From Brachyhypopomus gauderio (taxonomy: Eukaryota > Chordata > Actinopteri > Gymnotiformes > Hypopomidae): a stretch of 64,000 bases of DNA. The stretch spans positions 5,829,758 through 5,893,757 of the forward strand of contig NC_135225.1 of NCBI RefSeq assembly GCF_052324685.1, read 5' to 3'. A program made the position numbers and the translations under genes. The notes under the pieces were generated by a model. It did no database searches. It had not been told where the DNA came from and saw only the letters and a program-made list of their open reading frames with translations. Shown here one piece after another: positions 11,790 through 23,097 of this stretch (position 1 is the stretch's first letter; each line of letters opens with the position of its first letter).

Positions 11790-14035
11790 CACTTGCTATT
11801 CACCTAGAATTACATTTTAGATCCTGACCTCAGAATTCACAAACGCACTGCTCTACGTTTAAAAGCTGAAGCTTCACTCAACTGAAACAATACAAAGGGC
11901 TTTTGATGTTCTAGTCTTTAAGTAATTAATAAATACTAAAGTTTGTCAACAGACTTTGAAAGTAATTATAATAGATTAACAAGAGACTAATTTCTAGCTG
12001 TCCTGATCTGCTGGAACAAGAAAAATCATTTGGTTATACCTTAGTACAGTACTATATAATGTGTACTGTTATGCCATTGTTGTGATGATGGATTTTTATG
12101 GGTTATTGAGGCACTAAAAATGCTTGCTGTTCAGGTGTCCCGATTATCCCGGTGTGCAAGCAAGGACAGAGAAATAGTTCATTTATGTGACAAACTGGAG
12201 TTAATTTTATTCTCTCCTAAAAAGAAAGCAATTTATTCAATTTCTCTTGTAACATTGTGCCTCAAAAGGGTCAATGTTAATTCACTTTTGAAATAGTAGA
12301 CTTTGAAGAATTGATGGTGCACATGCCCTTAAGTTGTGGTTCTTTCTTAACTCTACATTTTCTGTAGGAGACTGAGTAAACACAAGTAAATCTGGGGGAG
12401 GTGTATGCACGATTAAGGAACAGGAAGCCTGAGTAAAAGAAGACATGCTCCCTGAGGCGTTTTAGTCAGAATACAGACAATGCGTAGTTTAATATTACAG
12501 GTGTGAGTGTTAGCAGATCTCAACATGTCTTTCAAATGTACACTGTTTTCAATGAATCCTGTGTGATACAAACCTACAATTGTTTCAGTGCATCTTGTCA
12601 TTTCGATTCAAAATAACTGCCTCATTAAAAAGCACATTTCTCAGATTTGTGTGCTTTTAAGTGTTTTCTTGCAATGTAGCGTATTTAAATGAGCAAGTAG
12701 CAGTTTCCCCAGGTTTCTGCCCAGTGTTGGCAGGTCTCCAGCCAATATCTGCATCTCTCCTTCAGCAGTTGTTACTAGCTGCAGACTGCAGCTAACGTGC
12801 TTCCTCCCACACCCATATGGCTGTCCGCTCACTGCCGTGCGTGTATGTCCAATTATGTACACATGACCTGTTGATGCTCTGGTGAGTTCAAAAGGAGACG
12901 AGCAAAGACTTCCCAAGCCAGGGCCCAGACAGCTGTGTTCCCAGCCACAGATGACTGTGCCCTTGCTAGGAATTGATCTCGCTGATTGGGCCAGAGATAC
13001 TGGTGAAGCGCTCTGAACACACAGAATGACTTGAGTACAGGAGATAACAGTTCTTGGGCCCACTGCCTTTAATCGTGATCACACTGAGGCAAAAAAGATG
13101 ACATATTTGGACAAAGAAACATGCAACTAAATGTAAATATAATGCGACTGCCCAGGACAAATACACCGTATCAGTGTAATCCATGTATTTACAATGATGG
13201 CATTTATACGTCAATACAGTCATATGCTAGCTAATCCACACTGAGTAGCTACAGTGGTGGTCAGTATGCATTGTTAAGTAAGACATTACAACAACATTCC
13301 TCATAATCAGACTAGACAAATATTAACCTTTTATGTAATTGAAACTTATATTCTATCGGTTACACTTACTGAAATATATTCCTCTTCAAACCGGTGGTTA
13401 TCTGCTCTTCGTTTGAAAAGATGACAAGCACACTTCACTACAGTGATGGATTTGCTCTAAGATAATACCCTACTGAGTGGAGTGCTCCCTCCCAGGACCC
13501 ATAGTGCTTTCTGCCTGGATTTGTTTGAATGTATTACCATTCCAGATAAGATCTATAATTCATTCTCATTGATGTTCTGCGTGTCTGATATATCGTGCTG
13601 CTCTGGTGCCTTTTGTGATGAGGCGAGACTGAGAACAGCATTATTCAAACAGCTACACACTCCGGGAAAATGGCAATGTTGTTTCAATAATGATACTAAT
13701 TGTACAGTGTTTATTGCATTTTTATTATTATATGCACAAAATCACTGGGCGATTGTGTTTTCCTGCTAGATGCAGTGACACTGTTTTTAGATTTTTAAAT
13801 ATATTTTAAAATGTTATCCCAAAAACTCATCAACAAATTTTATACTAAGGTTATACTTATTGTAAGAGCATGGAGCTGCATGGTACATGAATTTATTTCC
13901 CCACCTCTCTAAACCAAAACTATAAACCCTTGCAGCAAAAATATTTACACTTACTGAAATTACATTAGGCTTCTATTTCACCATGGCTGATGAGAGCAGC
14001 AGGTAGGACAGGCAGGTTTCACAGGTGTCCACGGG

Positions 14036-14379
14036 GAATATCGGCAGGTTGCAAATCTGTTTCTCCATACCGTTATTCACAAATATATTCAGTCACATAG
14101 TGCTGCTGCCTCAGAGGCAATGCATATCATCTTAAATAACTGGTCCAAGCAGATTCCACTGTGACTGAAATCGGAAACTGGTGAACATGTTTTAAAAGAC
14201 TACAAGAGAACATGACAGGTTACAGAGTTCAGACATGTTCTATGTCAGGACGCAGTTTACAAGAAAACATAATGCGTATCTATATCTAGTTTCAGTGGGA
14301 TTTATTAGTTGGTAAAATACACCAAAATGCCTTTAAGAGTTTCTTTTGAATAGCTATTACATTGCAAAAGGAGCAAATC
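14036..14379. repeat. Direct repeat, copy 2 (inside presumed spock2 3' UTR)
   Basis: Second copy of the 350-bp unit at 11436-11789, offset by about 2.6 kb. Relative to copy 1 it has a number of substitutions and a short deletion near 14127, so the duplication is not recent. It lies on the strand opposite to spock2 transcription. Confidence 0.75.
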
Positions 14380-14844
14380 AAGAAGCTTTATCTTGCATAT
14401 GACCTTAAATCTACAGCTGTGACGAGAAATAAATGATGAAGATGCCCAACGTACTAAACAAATCAGTGTGTCCCTTGTAAACGAGAAAGTCTTAAGGTCA
14501 CGTGCAGCAGTTTGAAACAACCCAGAACCTCTTGATATCCAGATCATGTGTAACTAAGACGGCAGATAAGTGTCCGCAGCTTTCCAAAGCTTTTAGGCTC
14601 GTTCTGGGCTGCGAGTTTGGCTCCTGTTCTAAGGAGCGCTAATGCTGCTGCACTCAAACCAGTAAAGACTAATGGAGACAATTAAACCTATAGCTGACGT
14701 GTACTTGAAAGGCCATGAAATTGTCTGACAGATGAACCCTAGTTCATTTCGGTCTCAAAAAAGCACACTGAAATGACAGAGGATCCACTGAATTAGACAT
14801 AATGCATAAGACTTTTAAGTTTGCTCACCGTATTTCCAGAGGTG

Positions 14845-15006
14845 GACATTTCAGGTTCAGAAAGTAAAAGTCCTCACCAAGATTTTGCTCAGGCTTGTTG
14901 GATTGTGTTGATTCCACTAATTGTACCTGGCTTGTACTAATTAGAAAATTCAGCAAGCTTGAGTAAAATCCTGGGAAGGAGTTTTACTTTCTGAACCTGT
15001 AATGTC
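14845..15006. mobile_element. Palindromic MITE with roughly 50-bp inverted repeats
   Basis: The two ends are inverted copies of each other: GACATTTCAGGTTCAGAAAG at 14845 pairs with the complement of CTTTCTGAACCTGTAATGTC ending at 15006. The pairing continues inward for about 50 bases with only a few mismatches (through GATTTTGCTCAGGCTTG against CAAGCTTGAGTAAAATC), leaving a short central loop. No transposase is present. This is the build of a foldback or MITE-type non-autonomous DNA transposon. Target duplications are not clear. Confidence 0.75.
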
Positions 15007-15398
15007 TGCGTATTTCACTTCATTTCTTTACATCAGACCTGTAGGTGACCCTAAAAGTGTAATGTTGTAAGGTACCACTTCCAAATGTATAGTGGTAAAA
15101 AGGTGTATTTATTTATGCTTCTTGCATAAGATGAATGCATCACATATTTAAAATCACAAATGAGATAAAACACTGTACAGCATGGGCAAAGCTCCAGTTT
15201 ATATAAGGAGAAAATACCTGAACCATTATCAAGCGCCTAGATTTGAGCTTGTCATTGCTGATGCTATGGACTTTATCAGGAGGGCACACTTTTACACACA
15301 TACAACAACAACAAAAAAAAAAAGATGTTTCACGAGTATGTATATTCGACCTTCTCCCCAATGCCATAATTTCACTACATCTATATCTACCCAGACCG

Positions 15399-15421
15399 CC
15401 CCCCCCCCCCCCCCCCCCCCC
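15399..15421. repeat. C23 homopolymer run
   Basis: Uninterrupted run of 23 C on plus, which is G23 on the spock2 sense strand, inside the presumed 3' UTR about 140 bases after the stop. Assembly length may be unreliable. Confidence 0.8.
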
Positions 15422-15562
15422 AAGCCAATGCTGTTTGGAGTGCTGTGTAAAGATGTCCAACCCTCCAGTTTCCACAAATTTGTGTCAGCAAGAGATAAAG
15501 CTGCCTCTGAACCAGTGGCCAAAGGAAAGCTATGTTTGACCAGGCGACCATTTTGTTTTGGT

Positions 15563-18500
15563 CTACCAGATGTATCCACCATCATCCACTTCTCCCAGTT
15601 CACCCTCCTCTTCCTCAGCTTCCTCTCCATTCTCCTCTGTTTCCTTTTCTTCTTCATCCTCCCATCCCACCCCACTGCCAAAATCACCCGAGTAACCAGC
15701 CACCTCATCTGGGAAAGATGTAAACAAAGAACCACATGATCAAAATGTTTAGAATTTTCCTTCAAGGTGCTGTTAGCTGTTCATATTCTGTGCTGCACTG
15801 AGACAAACACGTTCACTGCACATAGCTGCTCAAATGCAAATGCAGTCAGCAATTTCGTAATGATAGCGGCTAAAGGAAAGATTTGATTGCTTGCATTATT
15901 AAATACCATCTTTGGTTTTCGAGTAGAAGTTGAAACTATGAATGCAAAATGAGCAATTTAGTCATAAACAGTCCAAACGCAATGTCAGACCCTTGTTTGG
16001 CCACAACAACACAGTGCTGTGGCACTGACGTTGGGCTTTTTAATGGCTATTTTAAGTCCAGTCAGGGATATGTTCTTATCACCTGCAGGTCCAGCACAAC
16101 CAGTAGTAATTAATCTTATAGACCTTTATTTTTGTGAGACAACTGCTCTTTTGGAATGGAAATGAACCTGGCCTAATGAATATAACACGTGGTGTTCTGT
16201 CAGGGGGGTGACCGATGTTTTTGTGAATCTAAGTCCTTGCGACAAAGGGGTCCTTGTCCGCCCTGTGTGTGTGTTTGTGTGTGTGCGTATGTCACTCTGT
16301 CTATGTGTATGCACATGGGGGTGGTGGTGTGTCTGCATGTTGTGTGCACTTACCACAGTCAGGGTTGCCATGGATTCTGGAGCCCATTAGCTCTCCTCCG
16401 TGCTGGTCTACACACCAGCATTGTCCACTACTCTGGTCACACTGCAGTTTCCTGTAATAGCCATCCTCATCACAGCTGGGAATGTAGGTGCCTAACGTGA
16501 CAAATGCACAGGCTTTGAAGTGACATGCTGTACATTTTGTATTCAATTTCATATCTTGTTTGAATCGGGTCTATTGAGTGAATATTTCACCACGAGTGTG
16601 AAAAGCAGTCTACATACTGCAAGCAATACACCAGATGACGGTCTTCAATTCAGGCTGTGGGGGGGGGGGGGGGGGGGGGGGGGGGGACCTTGAAAAGGCC
16701 TTACTATACAAAGGCCTTGTACAGTAAAGTGAATGAATACATTACTCTTCTATCAATACAGTGTGACCCCTCATTCAGAGGCAGTTTTGAAGGTCATGTC
16801 TAAAAAATACCCATTTTTATTATAAGAACGAGTAGGGCGGAACAGATTGGCACCACGCTGATAATGGGAGCTTTGGGCGTGCCCATGGGGGGTGTGAGCA
16901 TGTTTGGCTGGCTGACGCTGGCCACTGCATATGCACCGTGTCCTTGGAGAGTCCTGCTGGTGGAGGAGACCATCATGCACTAACCCAAGCGCTACCCGCC
17001 GCCAGCAACGGCCAGCTCCGATCCAATTTAATCTCCATGCCTGATTAGCAGCTAATCCGGGCCTCGTGCTTGTCATCTGTTTAATGAAACAACTCCTGCA
17101 GCACCTCTGTGATGTGTCGCCCAACTCAAGACCTTTCCCACCGCCTCTCTGCAGACCCTTTCTTTTCCGTTCCTCTCACTCGTTCACACTCTCTGCTTGT
17201 CCCCGTCCCCTCGCTTTTGTCCCGGTCTTTTCCCGTCTCTCTCTGGTCCCCGCTTGTCTTCCGCATGCTTGACGCTTCTCCCATTTGCCCCCCCCCCTCC
17301 CCCCCCCAGTCTGGCTGGCTCTCGGCCTGCAGGGTGTGCTTACACGAGTGCTTCCCTCCCCGACCGTTTTGTACGTACCTGGCTTCTTCTTGGCTCCCTC
17401 CTGCATTTGGATTCTCTCTAGCTCAGCCAGGCAAGGAGGCTCTGAGGAGCAAAGCGGTCGGGAGCATTAGAAGGAGGCAGTGCTAATCTCCCCCAGCCCA
17501 ACACTGAACTCCTCCACCAGCCCATAATGAAATCAGCACCATGCCCTGCAGTTCCCGTGGCAGCCGCTCTATCAGATTACACTCTAGAACGTTCTATTTC
17601 ACACAGGAACTGATGGATTTGTTATAATCCTACAGTAAAAGAAATTCACAAGAAATTCATGAAACAATAGTAAAATACTTTGATACCATCATGTGCAGCA
17701 TCAATTTAATTAGCAGAAAATAAACAGAAAGGTTTATTTTTAATATCATTCGGAAAAAGAAATCAGGTAAACTAATCATAAGTCAGTGAAAGAGAAAAAG
17801 TTCTTGACTGGCCCACTGCAGCAAATGTTGAGGACTGTACAAGTCTTAAACATGCAGGGGGTTTCTGCCCGGCTGGCCAGTTGGTCTGAGTCCCAGAGTG
17901 TTCCAAGCTGAGCAGGCTGTCAACACGCAGCACTGATGTTGTTTGCTGCTGTGTGATGACCATTTCCCCTCCGCAAGGGAAAATAATGAAGGCAAGACAA
18001 AGTGTGACAGGCCAAAGCCGACCACGCCTGCCCAGGGAGAGCAGGGAGTGCTCCACTAGAATTATCGAAAATAAGCAAAACCATGTCTGTTTATATTGTG
18101 TGTGTGTGTGTGTGTGTGTTTGCACAGACAAGAGATGCCAACATTCTGCTCTGTGCCGCTTCTGAATTGCAGGGTGTAACATATGCCAGTTTGTGTGAAA
18201 GGATATCAACCTACACACGGCAGAGGCGGGCTCTCACACACACACTGAGAGGAGAGGAAACCTCTTCAAACGCAGGCCCGTTTACTGCAGATTATGTGCA
18301 AAAGGTGCACACACACACACATACACCTGCATGTCCCACCTAGTGCTAAAAGCGTGTATACACTACTGCTAACATATGCACATGCAAACAAAATGATCTC
18401 TGAACACACCACCACCACCTTTCTTTTCACCCACAATTCTTCTACAATTCACCCACAGTTCTTCAGTAGTATGAGAAGATGAATAGATCCCTGCACATCA

Positions 18501-19107
18501 GAGCAGATGGATGGCTTTCTGTCCTCTGCTTAAACAAAACCAAATCACTTTCTCTGTGCACTACAAATAACAAAAGGTCAGGACAGAGGATGTGGCACTA
18601 GCAGAGCTCCGGTCCAGCTGGGGGAGTGTGTGCAAAACAGATGAAGGCTTTGGATTGATGTAACCCGAGCATCCCACATATGGTTGGATTTTATCCGTTG
18701 TGTTTGATTATTTTTAGAAAACCAATTAAACATAATCCAGTGCTGTCTGCATGAGTTTTGCCAATGTGAGGGGAAGGCTGCTGACACTAGAGGAATTCAT
18801 TGCACACATTAATGATTAATGATGCAATTCATCTTTAATGAATGCATATATTTTGCTCTGTAGTAATACAGACCGTAAGCAGAAGCTGGTATACAAAAAC
18901 GTCCCGATAACACTCTCCAATCACCTGCTGTGATTTCTGGTAACTCATTATCAGACTTCTGTGCTTTTTAAACCAATGTGCTAATTTCCTCAGAACACTC
19001 GCTGGTCTTCAAACGTCTTCCTCGAACGCGGCCAGTTAAGACAGGGAGGCGATGGCTCGGATGTGCCTGAGGGTGGAGGGCAGCTCTGCACTGCTCCACA
19101 GCCAGGT

Positions 19108-19139
<32 letters not shown>

Positions 19140-20945
19140 TTTTCTGTCCCCCTCCCAGAGCTGAAAGCAACATGGTGTGGGCCATGCCCTTACTAGCTGG
19201 GCCAGGAGCAGAGCAAGCAACTTCAGAATGTAGTTTGGCACTTGCTAGCGCAGTCAGAATGAGTAAGTCGAGCAGTTCTGCAGTTCAGCAGACGGCAGGG
19301 AAGTGAAAAGTCTGACTGAACGTGAACTAGGAAAATGAAAACGGAAAAGCGTAATAATAATAAGAGATTTTCAGGTGGTGTATAGTGATGAGGCCACTTA
19401 CTCTCCCTCCAGAAACAGAGGCACCACTCAGCGGTGGAGACTTTGCCGTCTCGGTAGGAGTCGCAGGAGTTGAAGAAGGGCCGGATACACACTTCGTACT
19501 TGTCCAGGTTGATGGCGGCCAGCTCAGCCTGGTCCAGATACAGGTCACTATTAGTGTCCAGCTTAGAGAACATCCATCCAATGGAGTCCTTACAGGTCGC
19601 CACTAGAGTGCGTTCCACAACTGCATGGAGAAAATGACTTTATTAAAATAAAACAACCTTATTTGTGACTTATGTTCAAACCAAGATGACTGAAGCAAGA
19701 AGATAATAATTAGGTGACTAGGCTTGGTACATTTAGTGTGGTATGGACACGTTGAAAATTTTCGAATCCATTCCGAATGCTAATTGCGTGGCGCACTACT
19801 CATCGGTGGGTTTAGGCAACCTCAGCAAAAGCCTGTGGGTGTGATATTGTTCAGCATGAAAGTGCTGGCGGAGCACACAGCACACTGGGGCCTCACTCGA
19901 TGCAGAGCTGGCTGCTGGCGGGCTTGTCCTGTTCTGCTTGGCGTTACCCTGGAGCAGCTGGAACCAGTCCCGCAGCCGTTCCCCCAGATCGGCCAGGTCC
20001 TGGCCCGTGCAGCTCTCTGTGGCGTGGGCGCGGAAGGGGAACACGGGGAGGGTTAGAATGCAGTGTGGAGAAAATGGCAAAGAGGAGGACAAACAATGTA
20101 GAAGTAGAAGAAACAGTTTTCAGCAGCAGGAATATGGACAAACGGTGAATTTCCATCCTGAAGGAGCAGAATAGCACATCATATACAATGCGAGTGAGAT
20201 AGAGAGAGAGAGAGAGAGAAATAAACAGTTCTGTTCATAAATCGATAAAGCCCGGTTTACTAGGATAACTCTTAGCTCCCGATGTCAGAAAGGAAAGAAT
20301 GTCCTGAGGGTGTATCTAAGCAGAAGCATTCCTTATCATCAATATATCATGTATGATTTTATGGTTGCAGCGTGCTAAATCTACTGCATTGTACAGTCTT
20401 ATAGGATGGTGTACCACATGGCTTTTTCTACAGGAATTATGGCTCCGAAAATGCCATTTCAGCCACAGTGTCTATCAGTACCTTCTCCAGTGGTGTTCAG
20501 CTCTTTTTTTGGAGATCAATTTCATGTGTAAGCCATGTGCATGAGGATTAGATTAGAGTCCCCGTTGGCCATGATTCATATAAATGAGGTTGTTGAGTAA
20601 ACCTGCTCAGCGAGTTCAGTAAACGGCTAATAACAACATGGCAGAAAGTCCCGCTCCCCCACACACCTGCCCTGTGGCACAACTCGCCACCAAGACGCTG
20701 CAGCCACAGCAATGAATACATCACACAGCTGCTTACAGAGGCCCTGCACCGCTAGTGCTGTGGGAGGCTGCGGCAGGCGTAGTAGTGGGTGTAGCACTTT
20801 GCCGCTGACCGAGACTACTCCGTACCGTGCTTGCTGTCAGCCTCGGCACTAGGCGCCGTCGTGGAGGAACACGGGCAGGGACCGGTGCACTTGATGCTGA
20901 GCTCCTTCCCCGTGAGACAGGCCTGCTGCTGCATTTTGCACTGAG

Positions 20946-20985
<40 letters not shown>

Positions 20986-22887
20986 AGAAAATAACATAGA
21001 TGGAATAAGATTTACTGGAGCAACATCATGGAAACTCCTCTGAAAGGAGAGGTGTAAGAAACAGGTCAAAAATGTAGAACGGTGACTAAAAGCGAGATGA
21101 CTCATTCAAACGAGACATCACACTTCGTTCGAAAGAGGCCGCAGAGAAACCTAATTTCCTCCGGACATTTCGGCTTGTCAACAAGGTCAGGAACATGTTT
21201 AAGAGACAAGGCATTAATCTCCCTTCCTTTCCTCCTTTTGTCTTTCTACCTGTCTCCGTATCCATCTGAGCAGTGCGCTCATCCCTTGATAACTAGAATC
21301 CCTGTGGGCTATTAATCTTAGGTTTCCCAGACCTCAGGGACCACCATAAATAGATAACCTCTCGCAGCAGGAAAATAACAAAGTGGCCCACTGTCACTAT
21401 ACATGCTTAATCGAGGTCGCAAAAGGAAACACAGAAACCAAGATATCGAGACTCAACCGTTGTTTTCTTCAGTAAGTAACACGAGGGGAATTACACAGAA
21501 GGACAGAAGCCGGCGGCTCCATGGCCACGGTGACCGTTAAAGTGCTGCTGTGATGCTGTACACAGAAACTTTGACATGAGGTGAGTGTGAAATGTGAAGG
21601 GACACCGTGAACACCTGTACCTGTGAAGCGTAGTTATGTCCGTCAGAGGCGCACACAGGCCCGGACCCGGACACGGGGCAGGGCTTACAGCTGTTCTCCT
21701 GCTCCTCAGGTGTCTTCAGCCTGAACAGGAAACAAGCACCCTCATTGTCGCAGTCCTCAAAACAAACGTCTGACCTCTGCCGTGCCAAAGCAGTCATCTC
21801 TCTGTCCTGCTTAATGAGCAAAAGGCAATTTGTTCCCATAGCAGCAGAGTGTCCAGTGTGTACAGTGATGCACTCTGTGAGGCTTTTGGACTGGGGTCTG
21901 GTGTCATTGTGCTGCAGCAGTTCAGGTCTGGTTCTGATTTTCTCTTTTCTACATCATGTTCTCTCATTTTTAGCCCTTTTGAAAAAATCCACACTTGAGT
22001 ACGCGCATAACTGGCATCCATATGGGACCCTGATTCAGCTCTAAAGGACATATGGGGACCTTCTCTGTAGCGTTCTCTGTTACTGTTTAGAAAGCACAAT
22101 ATCAGTATATACTGTAATTATGTTTTATCTCTTTTTCTCTTCCGTTTATTGTACTGTAGCGGTGTGAGCTTCTTCATAGAACAGTCTGCTAAGTAAATTA
22201 TGCATGTCTGCTTGCTGCATTGTTTCGGAGCAGAACAATCCCATCTACCCACACTGCACTTTCTTTTTGCACCTCAGGGTCCTTTGTTTCTCTACAGCAG
22301 AGCCAGTGGCAGACTGCAGTGTGTCTGGAGCTGCCCGGGGTTAGACACCTGACCGACAGGCACTACAGTAGCCAGCAGAGTGCAAAACCGAGGTCTGGGT
22401 TGTACAACACGCACCGCTGGTCACCGCAGTGACATAAGGAGGATGATGAACGTAGCCCTGGTGGTTGGTTGGCTACAGTGGTGTAAGAGATACTCTGGGA
22501 GGGCCACGCAGAGATGGGCGGGGAATGTACCGAGTTGTGTAACCATGCCTGAAGACAACCTTAAATAAAAAGCTTCTAAAATGAAAAAAAAAAAAGCCTC
22601 AGGGAATAAAGGTGTTTACAATAGAATGTACCACTAGCAAAAGACCATTATGTAAATGGTAATAGTGCTCAAGGCAAAGAGAGATGATCTCTGAGTATTA
22701 TTCTTATTGAAATAACTAACTATGCTTTCTTACTTGATTGCGCCTATTTGTATTTTTGCATTTTACAGGCTAACTGGTATAAGCAGACATGGCATAAGAC
22801 AAATTTGTCGTTGCTCTCTTAAGACACAACCAGGTCTCCTAGGTGTGATGAGCTGGATGACAAAGCGCTGGGGGAGGGGGGGGGGGG

Positions 22888-22924
<37 letters not shown>

Positions 22925-23025
22925 AAAGAGAGAGGGAGAGAGAGGGAAAGGTGGATATAGAAATTGAGAGATGGAAAGAGAGAGAAAGATGAAAGAGAGG
23001 AAGAGAGAGAAAGATGAAAGAGAGC

Positions 23026-23097
<72 letters not shown>

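Larger units (their letters stand above)
12206..15562 (-). other. Presumed long 3' UTR of spock2
   Basis: No coding region is seen between the tysnd1 3' end and the spock2 stop. On the minus strand, AATAAA hexamers (TTTATT on plus) occur at 12206-12211 and 12232-12237, which would give a 3' UTR of about 3.3 kb; human SPOCK2 also has a long 3' UTR. Within it lie direct-repeat copy 2 (14036-14379), a palindromic MITE (14845-15006) and a C23 run (15399-15421) that would read as G23 in the mRNA. The end point is inferred. Confidence 0.45.
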
